A DNA stretch of 13,374 nucleotides from Gallibacterium faecale (GTDB lineage: Bacteria; Pseudomonadota; Gammaproteobacteria; Enterobacterales; Pasteurellaceae). A program made the translations under genes and the position numbers. The stretch covers positions 1-13,374 of the forward strand of contig NZ_JAQIBB010000087.1 of the NCBI RefSeq assembly GCF_027920745.1, in the 5' to 3' direction. Below, piece by piece: positions 1 to 6,464 of the stretch; the stretch's first letter is position 1; every line of letters begins with the position of its first letter. A model generated the notes under the pieces. It had not been told where the DNA came from, searched no databases, and saw nothing but the letters and a program-made list of their open reading frames with translations.

Positions 1-10
1 AATAATTTTA

Positions 11-86
11 GGTTTAAGCTGCCTTACGGTAGCAAAGCCCATTTTCTTTCGCCTTTAATCGCTAAGCTGCCTATGCGGCAGTAAAC
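11..86 (-). CRISPR. Degenerate type I-F CRISPR repeat-like pair
   Basis: Two hairpin-forming units lie here, best read on the minus strand. The right unit (59-86) begins GTTTACTGCC, forms the five-pair stem CTGCC/GGCAG around the five-base loop GCATA, and ends GGCAGCTTAGCGA. This matches the type I-F (Csy4/Cas6f-processed) repeat family closely, differing mainly at base 4, in the loop and in the last three bases. The left unit (about 11-38) keeps GGCAGCTTA but has a stem with a G-U pair (GCTACC/GGCAGC), a four-base loop and altered ends. The hairpins are 48 bases apart, leaving a spacer of only about 20 bases where I-F arrays normally have 32. The comparison is from memory of the family consensus. 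I infer either the degraded end of an array continuing left of the window, an orphan remnant, or a small RNA that mimics repeats. No cas gene is visible. Confidence 0.55.
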
Positions 87-88
87 TA

Positions 89-165
89 GAACAGAAGTTA
101 AGATAACTTCAAGAACCACAAGGGATTATACTACAAATCTAAAGATAAACCCTTTTTTATAAGGT
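89..165 (-). promoter_or_regulatory. Leader-like AT-rich region with TATAAT -10 box pointing into the repeat-like units
   Basis: On the minus strand a perfect TATAAT lies at 130-125, which would place a start near position 118, about 30 bases upstream of the first repeat-like unit. No good -35 is seen (AGGGTT at the 17-base distance). Between the presumed start and the repeat is a perfect seven-pair inverted repeat, GAAGTTA/TAACTTC (94-100 and 104-110, three-base loop). Function as a CRISPR leader or promoter is inferred from position only. Confidence 0.35.
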
Positions 166-264
166 AAATATAATTACTTATAAATCAATTAGTTATTTTA
201 TACTAAAAAATAAGGGTATGAATATAAGGAAAAGGACAGTGTGTTGAAGACTAGTAAACTGAAA

Positions 265-320
265 AAATAAAAATAAAAAACTGCACCTTCATCAGTTGAA
301 ATTCAACCTTTACGGTGCAG
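265..320 (-). terminator. Rho-independent terminator of amtB
   Basis: On the minus strand CTGCACC (320-314) pairs with GGTGCAG (287-281). A second inverted repeat, GTTGAA/TTCAAC (295-307), sits inside the loop and can extend the stem-loop. The hairpin is followed directly by six T and then further T-rich sequence (280-265). It lies 40 bases after the amtB stop codon, so it ends the glnK-amtB transcript. Confidence 0.9.
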
Positions 321-360
321 AAACATTGTCAATATAACAACTACTATGCTTATTAAAAAA

Positions 361-1653
361 CTATTCTAAACGTTCGCTATGAGAGATTAAGTCTAAACCT
401 TGGCGTTCTTCATCAGCAGATACTCGGATATCCATGAATAAACTCATTACCCAAAGAATCAAGCAAGAAACAACACTGCTGTAAATTAAGGTGATCACAA
501 CACTTTCGATTTGAGCGAGTACACTTGCGTCACCACCGGTAATATCAGTTGATACAAATACACCTGTTAATACTGCACCAGCGATACCACCAATACCATG
601 GATACCAAAGGCATCAAGAGAATCATCATAGCCTAGTTTATATTTAATTTTGGTCACTGCGATAAAACATACTGCGCTAGTGATTAAACCAATCCATACA
701 GCACTTTGTGCGGAAACAAAACCTGCGGCTGGGGTAATTCCCACTAAACCTGCAACTGCACCAGAAGCTAAACCTAATGCTGATGGTTTATGTTTGCTAA
801 GAACTTCACATAACATCCATGTTAATGCTGCTACGGCTGCTGCGATTTGGGTTGTTGCTAACGCCATTCCGGCACGGCTGTCAGCTGCAAGAGCAGAACC
901 AGCGTTAAAACCGAACCAACCAATCCAAAGCATTGCACAACCGATTAAAGTTAATGCTAGGTTGTATGGAGGCATTGCATCTTTGCCATAACCAATACGT
1001 TTACCAATAAAGAGTGCGGCACAAAGTCCTGCAACACCAGCATTGATATGAATAACGGTACCGCCTGCATAGTCTAAAACGCCATCTTCAGCTAACCAAC
1101 CACCGATACTCCATACCCAGTGGGCAGTCGGTACGTAAACCAATAATGTCCATACACCAACAAACACTAATACTGCACTAAATTTAATTCTTTCTGCAAA
1201 AGCACCGGTAATAATAGCGCCAGCGATAATTGCGAATGCCATTTGGAATACCACAAATGCTGATTCTGGAATAGAGCCTGCGCCTGGATAAACAGTTAAT
1301 TTGCCTTGTTCAGTAAAAACATTTAATCCATTTAAGAACAGACGATCTAAACCACCAATATAAGCATTGTTTGGAGTAAAGGCTAAGCTGTATCCACAAA
1401 CCAGCCAAATTACAGCAACTAAACAACATACGGCAAAACTTTGTACCATCGTTGCAAGTATATTTTTCTTACGAACCATACCAGCATAGAAAAGTGCTAA
1501 TCCTGGAATTGTCATAAATAAGACTAAGATTGCTGCTAACATAACCCATGCAGTATCGCCTGCACTAATCACAGAAGTTGGTTGTACCCAATCCGCAAGA
1601 TCGGCGTGTGCTGTAACTGGCAGCAGAGCCATTAACCAATGGTATCGTTTCAT
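361..1653 (-). CDS. amtB: Ammonium transporter AmtB
   Basis: A 430-residue Amt/Rh-family ammonium channel of the inner membrane, close to the usual length. The N-terminus looks like a signal peptide with cleavage after AHA (residue 17), as in the processed enterobacterial AmtB, followed by about eleven hydrophobic segments. Signature residues are present: the pore histidines H202 and H352 (150 apart, as in E. coli H168/H318), the structural aspartate D194 in LDYAGGTVIHINAG, the gate phenylalanine region FQMAF (136-140), GAFAERIKFSA, and GWFGFNAGSAL with F249. AGGGG lies about nine bases before the ATG. glnK is 44 bases upstream on the same strand, the standard glnK-amtB pair in which GlnK plugs the channel when nitrogen is plentiful. 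A strong terminator follows. Confidence 0.97.
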   Translation of the reverse strand: MKRYHWLMALLPVTAHADLADWVQPTSVISAGDTAWVMLAAILVLFMTIPGLALFYAGMVRKKNILATMVQSFAVCCLVAVIWLVCGYSLAFTPNNAYIGGLDRLFLNGLNVFTEQGKLTVYPGAGSIPESAFVVFQMAFAIIAGAIITGAFAERIKFSAVLVFVGVWTLLVYVPTAHWVWSIGGWLAEDGVLDYAGGTVIHINAGVAGLCAALFIGKRIGYGKDAMPPYNLALTLIGCAMLWIGWFGFNAGSALAADSRAGMALATTQIAAAVAALTWMLCEVLSKHKPSALGLASGAVAGLVGITPAAGFVSAQSAVWIGLITSAVCFIAVTKIKYKLGYDDSLDAFGIHGIGGIAGAVLTGVFVSTDITGGDASVLAQIESVVITLIYSSVVSCLILWVMSLFMDIRVSADEERQGLDLISHSERLE

Positions 1654-1697
1654 TTTTAATTCCCCTAAGTTTGTTGTGTTTGTCTTATTAAAATAAA

Positions 1698-2036
1698 TTA
1701 AAGTGCATCTTCGCCTGTTTCACGAGTACGGATTCGAATCACTTGCTCGAGTGGTAAAACAAAGATCTTTCCATCACCTACACGTCCTGTTTGTGATGCT
1801 TCAATAATGGTTTCTACCACGTTATCGACATTTTCATCACTCACAGCAATATCGATTTGAATTTTTGGTAAAAAATCAACTGAATATTCACTACCTCGAT
1901 AAATTTCAGTATGACCTTTTTGGCGACCAAAACCTTTCACTTCGGTAACGGTAATTCCGTGAATCCCGATATCAGTTAAAGCCTCACGAACTTCATCCAG
2001 ACGGAAAGGTTGAATTATTGCGCTAATGAGTTTCAT
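1698..2036 (-). CDS. glnK: Nitrogen regulatory protein PII (GlnK type)
   Basis: A 112-residue PII signal-transduction protein. It has the canonical start MKLISAIIQPF, the T-loop with tyrosine Y51 (in RGSEYSVDF), which is the uridylylation site of the family, and the B-loop TGRVGDGKIFV. The ATG at 2036 is chosen because GGAGGT (2046-2041) lies four bases upstream and it gives the standard PII N-terminus; an in-frame TTG four codons earlier overlaps that ribosome site and is unlikely to be used. Family knowledge: trimer that senses 2-oxoglutarate, ATP/ADP and uridylylation state, and binds AmtB. The next gene downstream is amtB, which supports GlnK rather than GlnB. I found no convincing sigma-54 or NtrC site upstream, so how nitrogen controls the operon is not visible. 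Confidence 0.96.
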   Translation of the reverse strand: MKLISAIIQPFRLDEVREALTDIGIHGITVTEVKGFGRQKGHTEIYRGSEYSVDFLPKIQIDIAVSDENVDNVVETIIEASQTGRVGDGKIFVLPLEQVIRIRTRETGEDAL

Positions 2037-2410
2037 AGATACCTCCAAGAAATGGGTTATGTTATTGAATTATTTGCTTTTTTATAAATAATACACTCTT
2101 TTTGTCTTTAAATTAGAAAATCTATATATTTAAGTTTAAAAATAAATATTTTTTCTAATAAAACTACCTTAAAAGTAGTTAATATCTATAAAAATAACAT
2201 TAAAATTAAACTGTGTTCAAATAATAAATCTTTAAATTAAATGTTGTCAAAGGTTTTTTATAAAAAATTTTTAAAATTACTAATTTTGTTAGAGGTTCTC
2301 TAATAGAATGGTGGATATGAAGAATTTTTGATAAAAATATTCTCATTGCAAAATGGATGAGTTACATTAGTTCACCATAAAATGGAAATGAGATAACTAA
2401 GGCGAATGAT
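2037..2410. other. AT-rich divergent intergenic region between glnK and the MOSC gene
   Basis: No gene is seen here. It must carry both the glnK promoter (minus) and the promoter of the plus-strand MOSC gene, but I could not pick a clear -35/-10 pair for either. Visible dyads: AACTAC-seven bases-GTAGTT (2162-2180); ATTAGAAA near 2112-2120 with its complement TTTCTAAT near 2153-2160; and TTAGAGGTTCTCTAA (2289-2303), a six-pair dyad with a three-base centre. Confidence 0.5.
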
Positions 2411-3214
2411 ATGAATACATTGAATAAAATTGCTTTTTATCCGATTAAATCAACACAACCTTGTTTTACAGAACAGAGTTATGTTCAACCGCATGGCTTG
2501 AGTTTTGATCGGGAATTTATGCTTACAGACGAGGCTGGAACGTTTATTACTGCACGTAAGCATGGTGAGTTATATAAATTCTCTGCCTATCCTGTTGCAC
2601 AAGGGTTAATTGTACGTCATCAAGATGGCAGTCAAATTTTGGTACGTTATCAAGATTTCTCACAACAGCAGGAATGTGAAGTGTGGGGAACTCACTTTCC
2701 ATCTTATATTGCGCCAGTCGAGATCAATCAGTGGTTTAGTGATAAATTACAGACAAAGGTAGTATTACGTTGGTTAGGAGAACGTGATCAACGTTTTATC
2801 AAGCGTTTTCCAGAACATAGTGTGTCATTTGCAGATGGGTATCCGTTATTGTTAGTCAGCGAAGCATCATTTGCTGCGGTGCAACAAGCTTGCCCAGTCC
2901 CAATTAGTATCAATCAATTCCGTGGCAATTTAATCGTTAGTGGCGAAGAGGCTTTTGCTGAAGAAACATGGCATACAATTAAAATTGGTGAGGTAGAGTT
3001 TTTGCATAGTAAGCTATGTGAACGTTGCATTTTGACAACAAGAAATTTATCAACAGGAGAATTAGAACCAAAATGTGAGCCTTTTCGGACATTAAAGAAA
3101 ATTCATAAAAATGCAGAAGGTGCGCCATTATTTGGTATCAATTTGATCCCACTAAATAGTGGCGTTGTACGTGTTGGTGATAATGTTGAGGTTCTGCAAC
3201 GACGCACGGTATAA
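2411..3214 (+). CDS. MOSC-domain protein, YcbX/mARC-like without ferredoxin domain
   Basis: A 267-residue protein with the MOSC N-terminal beta-barrel domain (about 3-110: FYPIKS at 9-14, GLSFDREFMLTD at 29-40, FITARKHGEL at 45-54) followed by a MOSC domain (about 130-262: ADGYPLLLVSE at 141-151, NQFRGNLIV at 168-176). C206 in RCILTT aligns with the cysteine that binds molybdenum cofactor in mARC proteins; C203 is also close by. E. coli YcbX is about 100 residues longer because of a C-terminal 2Fe-2S ferredoxin domain, which is absent here: the protein stops soon after the MOSC fold. Family members reduce N-hydroxylated compounds such as N-hydroxylated base analogues using Moco; that activity here is inferred, and the electron donor would have to be separate. 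Start: ATG with AAGG eight bases upstream. Confidence 0.88.
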   Translation: MNTLNKIAFYPIKSTQPCFTEQSYVQPHGLSFDREFMLTDEAGTFITARKHGELYKFSAYPVAQGLIVRHQDGSQILVRYQDFSQQQECEVWGTHFPSYIAPVEINQWFSDKLQTKVVLRWLGERDQRFIKRFPEHSVSFADGYPLLLVSEASFAAVQQACPVPISINQFRGNLIVSGEEAFAEETWHTIKIGEVEFLHSKLCERCILTTRNLSTGELEPKCEPFRTLKKIHKNAEGAPLFGINLIPLNSGVVRVGDNVEVLQRRTV

Positions 3215-3242
3215 AATATTTGTAAAAGAGTTGTTAAGGGAA

Positions 3243-3266
3243 TAAGATAGGGTTATCCCTATCTTA
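3243..3266. repeat. Perfect 10-pair inverted repeat between the MOSC and MFS genes
   Basis: TAAGATAGGG (3243-3252) and CCCTATCTTA (3257-3266) pair perfectly around the four-base loop TTAT. It lies 28 bases after the MOSC stop and 16 bases before the MFS start codon. No T-run follows on either strand, so it is not a typical intrinsic terminator. It could be an operator or an RNA hairpin that affects the downstream ribosome site, which is itself weak. Confidence 0.7.
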
Positions 3267-3282
3267 AAGTTCATAAACAATA

Positions 3283-4458
3283 ATGATCACACTGCGTTCC
3301 CGAGAGTTTTATTTAGCGAGTTTTGCTTTAGCCTTTTCATCTTTTCTTGTTTTCTGTAACCTCTATTCAGCACAACCAATCTTGGCGGATTTTGCTAAAA
3401 AATATCAAGTTTCTATCACCATCGCTAATTGGATTTTTGCGGGGGCTTCATTAGGATTGAGTTTAAGTCTGATTCCTTGGGCATTATTTGCAGATCGTTT
3501 CGGCCGACGGCTGATGATGATGATTAGTCTAGGCATTACAGCAATAATTGGAATTATTCTTTATTTTGTTGATTCAGTTAGTGCTTGGATCTTTTTTCGG
3601 GTGGCGCAGGGCGTTGCTTTAGGTGGACTGCCAGCTGTGGCGGTTGCTTATATTAGTGAAGAGTTTGAGCCTCGCTCTATTGCTTCGGTTGTGGGTTCTT
3701 ATATTGCAGCGAACTCATTAGGCGGAATTTCAGGGAGATTGTTAGGTGGTTTCCTAGCTGATCATTTTGGATTAAATATGCCAATGCTATTCTGTGGTTT
3801 TTTAGCAGTTATTGGCGTATTTTTAATTATTTACTGCTTACCCAAAGAACAACATTTCCAATTACAAACACTACAATTTGATAATTTACGCAAGAATCTA
3901 TGTGGGCATATCCGTAATCCTAAGTTATGGCGTACCTATTTTATAGGGGGCTTAGGATTTGGTGTGTTTATCAATCTCTATTCAGTAGTAAGTTTACGAT
4001 TGATCAATGCGCCTTATGATTTTTCAACAACTCAAGTTTCATTACTGTTTTTATGTTATCTCAGTGGGACATTTGCTGCGAGCTTAACTGGAAAACTTAC
4101 TCAGCGTTATTCTGCATTACGAGGAATGTTTTTAGGCTGGTGTGTCTTATTGATCGGTGTTCTTTGTTTAATGGTGTCTTCATTACCACTCATTATTATG
4201 GCGTTGTTAATTTGTAGTATTGGCTTTTTTACTACACATGCCTTGGCTAGTGGTTGGGTAGGTAAACAGGCACAGCAAGCTCGAGCATTAGCCTCTGCGC
4301 TTTACTTATCTTTCTACTATTTTGGTTCAAGTATGGTCGGATTTTACTTGATTTTCTTATGGCGACATTATTCGTGGGCGAGCGTTATCCTTGGATCTAT
4401 TGTATTACTCAGTTTTATTCCAGTATGCATTTGGGGAATGAGAAAAAGTAAAAGTTAA
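3283..4458 (+). CDS. MFS transporter, YnfM/YgaY-like
   Basis: A 391-residue major facilitator superfamily protein with about twelve hydrophobic segments in two halves separated by a hydrophilic loop near 192-216. Motif A is clear between segments 2 and 3 (FADRFGRR, 69-76), and the N-terminal NLYSAQPILADFA (26-38) resembles the YnfM group of proton-driven drug or metabolite exporters. The substrate cannot be predicted. The ribosome site is poor: no AGGAG-like sequence within 15 bases of the ATG, but a perfect hairpin sits just upstream. The gene follows the MOSC gene by 68 bases on the same strand and could share its transcript. A bidirectional terminator follows. Confidence 0.86.
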   Translation: MITLRSREFYLASFALAFSSFLVFCNLYSAQPILADFAKKYQVSITIANWIFAGASLGLSLSLIPWALFADRFGRRLMMMISLGITAIIGIILYFVDSVSAWIFFRVAQGVALGGLPAVAVAYISEEFEPRSIASVVGSYIAANSLGGISGRLLGGFLADHFGLNMPMLFCGFLAVIGVFLIIYCLPKEQHFQLQTLQFDNLRKNLCGHIRNPKLWRTYFIGGLGFGVFINLYSVVSLRLINAPYDFSTTQVSLLFLCYLSGTFAASLTGKLTQRYSALRGMFLGWCVLLIGVLCLMVSSLPLIIMALLICSIGFFTTHALASGWVGKQAQQARALASALYLSFYYFGSSMVGFYLIFLWRHYSWASVILGSIVLLSFIPVCIWGMRKSKS

Positions 4459-4490
4459 TAAAGTTGAGAGGATAACGATAAGTTAAAAAG

Positions 4491-4518
4491 AAAACCTATC
4501 TCAGATGAGATAGGTTTT
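4491..4518. terminator. Bidirectional terminator between the MFS gene and siaT
   Basis: AAAACCTATCTCA (4491-4503) and TGAGATAGGTTTT (4506-4518) are perfect 13-base complements. On the plus strand the hairpin ends in TTTT; on the minus strand the T-run is TTTTCTTTTT. It sits between two converging genes, 32 bases after the MFS stop and 21 bases after the siaT stop, and serves both. Confidence 0.92.
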
Positions 4519-4539
4519 CGCATTTTGTCTGTTTATTGA

Positions 4540-6390
4540 TTAACCCGGTAATAATAAGTTAGGAATAAAGGTAATAATTTGTGGGAAGATGGTAATAAGT
4601 ACTAAGGTTGCAAAAATTGGGATTAAGAATGGCAATACCCCTTTTGTTACAGTACTGACTGACATATTACCAACGCGAGCAACTACAAATAGTGCCATAC
4701 CCATTGGTGGAGTTAAGATACCGATCATCATATTTAAAGTTGTCATTACACCGAAGAAGATTAAATCAATGTTAAAGTGAACAGCGATTGGAATTAACAT
4801 CGGTAACACAAGGAATTGTAGTGCTAGTGCGTCAATAAACATTCCTAAGAAGAGGAGAAGTAAATTGATCATCACTAATACCATTAATTGTGAATCTGCG
4901 ACGGTAATAAACACTTCAGCAATTTTCATCGCAACTTGTTCACGAGCGATCATATCGCCGAAGAAAGTAACAGTCATCACCATTAACACAGTTACCCCAG
5001 TAATCGCGACCGCTTCTACACAGCCTTTAAATAAACTTTCAAGGGTAAGTTCTTTATAAACAAATTTCCCTACTACAATAGAGTAGAGTGCAGCAATTAC
5101 AGCGGCTTCAGTCGGTGTGAATAAACCGGAGAAAATACCTGCAATAATTAATACTGGTGTTAATAATGCCCAAATAGCGCCTTTAAATTCACGACATAAA
5201 ACTTCCATTGATGCTTTTGGTGTACGAGGATAGTTACGTTTTTTAGAAATAAAGTAATTCATAATCATTAACGCAACTGTAACCAAAACACCCGGTACAA
5301 ACCCAGCAACAAAGAGTTTTGCAATAGATTGATTAGAGATAACACCATAAATAATCATTGCAATGCTTGGTGGAACTAATGGCCCGATAATACAGGAAGC
5401 TGCGGTAATACCACCACACATATCATCATCATAACCTGCATCACGCATCGCTTTGATTTCTAATTGCCCTAAACCGCCTGCATCTGCTAGTGCAGAACCA
5501 GACATACCAGAGAAAATTAGACTTGCACCAATATTTACGTGTCCCATACCGCCACGATAGTGACCGAGCAATGCTTTAGCAAATTCAAAAATTTTAGTAG
5601 TGATACCACCAGTATTCATTAAGATACCGGTAAGGATAAAGAATGGAACACTCAGTAGAGAGAAGCTATTTAAACTATCAACTAATTTGGCAGAAGCCGA
5701 ATTGACAACATTCCAGCGGGTCATTGCAAAGTAAAGAATTGTTGCAATGAAAAGCGACCAACCCACTGGTGTACCAATGAACATAATAATAAGCCAAACA
5801 ATTAATACAATATAAACAGATTCACTGCCAAATTTTACATAGTTGGTGATACGTAATACTTTGAATACATCTGGTGCAAAAAGAATTAAGCCGATTAATA
5901 TTGCGGCTGCAATTAAGAAAATAGTAGATGGAATATAGCTTAGGTTATTTTTATAGTTTTCTGTTTGGGCTTGTAAAAAGCGAATCAACATTAGGAAAGA
6001 GAGTAATGGTAATGAAGCATATAACCATTTTTCAGAAATGCCTAACGAAACAATTTCAAATGATGCACCGTTATAAAGTTTGATCCCAAAATGGATAAAT
6101 AAAATGACAGAGATAAAAATAAGGATTTGTGTCAGAGAAACCATCACTTTTTTGATTTTTTCTGACATCATATTCGTTACGAAGTCAATAAATACGTGTT
6201 GTTGTGTACGAATCCCGATAGAAATCCCCAACATACCAACATAGATGAATAATAAACGCGCTAACTCTTCACTCCAAATCAGCGGGGAATCAAAAATTTG
6301 TCTTGCTGCAATTTGTGCAATCAAAATAATAAAGATGACTAAAAACAGCGCACCGCCTAGCCACTCTTCAAGTTTGTTAAAATATTTCAT
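4540..6390 (-). CDS. siaT: Sialic acid TRAP transporter fused membrane subunit SiaT (SiaQM)
   Basis: A 616-residue inner-membrane protein fusing the small TRAP subunit (DctQ/SiaQ, about 1-150, with LGISIGIRTQQHVFIDF) to the large subunit (DctM/SiaM, about 185-610, with GMSGSALADAGG at 295-306). This is the same architecture and length as the Haemophilus influenzae sialic acid transporter. The start is set at 6390 because TGAGGT (6401-6396) lies five bases upstream; an ATG four codons earlier (6402) overlaps that site and has no good ribosome site of its own. It uses a sodium gradient to import N-acetylneuraminate delivered by SiaP (family knowledge). siaP lies just upstream, separated by a terminator-like hairpin. 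The substrate assignment rests on SiaP. Confidence 0.93.
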   Translation of the reverse strand: MKYFNKLEEWLGGALFLVIFIILIAQIAARQIFDSPLIWSEELARLLFIYVGMLGISIGIRTQQHVFIDFVTNMMSEKIKKVMVSLTQILIFISVILFIHFGIKLYNGASFEIVSLGISEKWLYASLPLLSFLMLIRFLQAQTENYKNNLSYIPSTIFLIAAAILIGLILFAPDVFKVLRITNYVKFGSESVYIVLIVWLIIMFIGTPVGWSLFIATILYFAMTRWNVVNSASAKLVDSLNSFSLLSVPFFILTGILMNTGGITTKIFEFAKALLGHYRGGMGHVNIGASLIFSGMSGSALADAGGLGQLEIKAMRDAGYDDDMCGGITAASCIIGPLVPPSIAMIIYGVISNQSIAKLFVAGFVPGVLVTVALMIMNYFISKKRNYPRTPKASMEVLCREFKGAIWALLTPVLIIAGIFSGLFTPTEAAVIAALYSIVVGKFVYKELTLESLFKGCVEAVAITGVTVLMVMTVTFFGDMIAREQVAMKIAEVFITVADSQLMVLVMINLLLLFLGMFIDALALQFLVLPMLIPIAVHFNIDLIFFGVMTTLNMMIGILTPPMGMALFVVARVGNMSVSTVTKGVLPFLIPIFATLVLITIFPQIITFIPNLLLPG

Positions 6391-6419
6391 GGTAAACCTC
6401 ATAACATCTTACTAAGGTT

Positions 6420-6455
6420 AAAAAAAAGCCTTAGCGTTCAGGAGAACGTTAAGGC
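6420..6455 (-). terminator. Intercistronic terminator/attenuator between siaP and siaT
   Basis: On the minus strand GCCTTAACGTTC-like and GAACGCTAAGGC-like arms (6455-6444 and 6439-6428) form a 12-pair stem with one G-U pair and a four-base loop. Eight T follow (6427-6420). It begins 10 bases after the siaP stop and ends 17 bases before the siaT ribosome site. Partial termination here would give much more binding protein than membrane transporter. Confidence 0.88.
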
Positions 6456-6464
6456 AGGGAAGAA

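Noticed and set aside
1..88. A complete CRISPR array at the left edge
   Set aside because: Only two repeat-like units are present, they differ from each other, and their 48-base period does not fit 28-base repeats with 32-base spacers. I report them only as degenerate repeat-like units.
650..991. A plus-strand 113-residue reading frame inside amtB
   Set aside because: It is antisense to a strongly conserved amtB coding region and has low-complexity composition with no domain; it is a shadow frame.
3246..3263. The palindrome GATAGGGTTATCCCTATC as a homing endonuclease site, suggested by a TAGGGATAA-like string
   Set aside because: The similarity covers only half of the known 18-base site and no intron or endonuclease gene is present; a hairpin or operator is a simpler reading.
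6391..6402. The upstream ATG (6402) as the start of siaT
   Set aside because: It overlaps the TGAGGT ribosome site of the ATG at 6390 and has none of its own; the later start also gives the usual 616-residue length.
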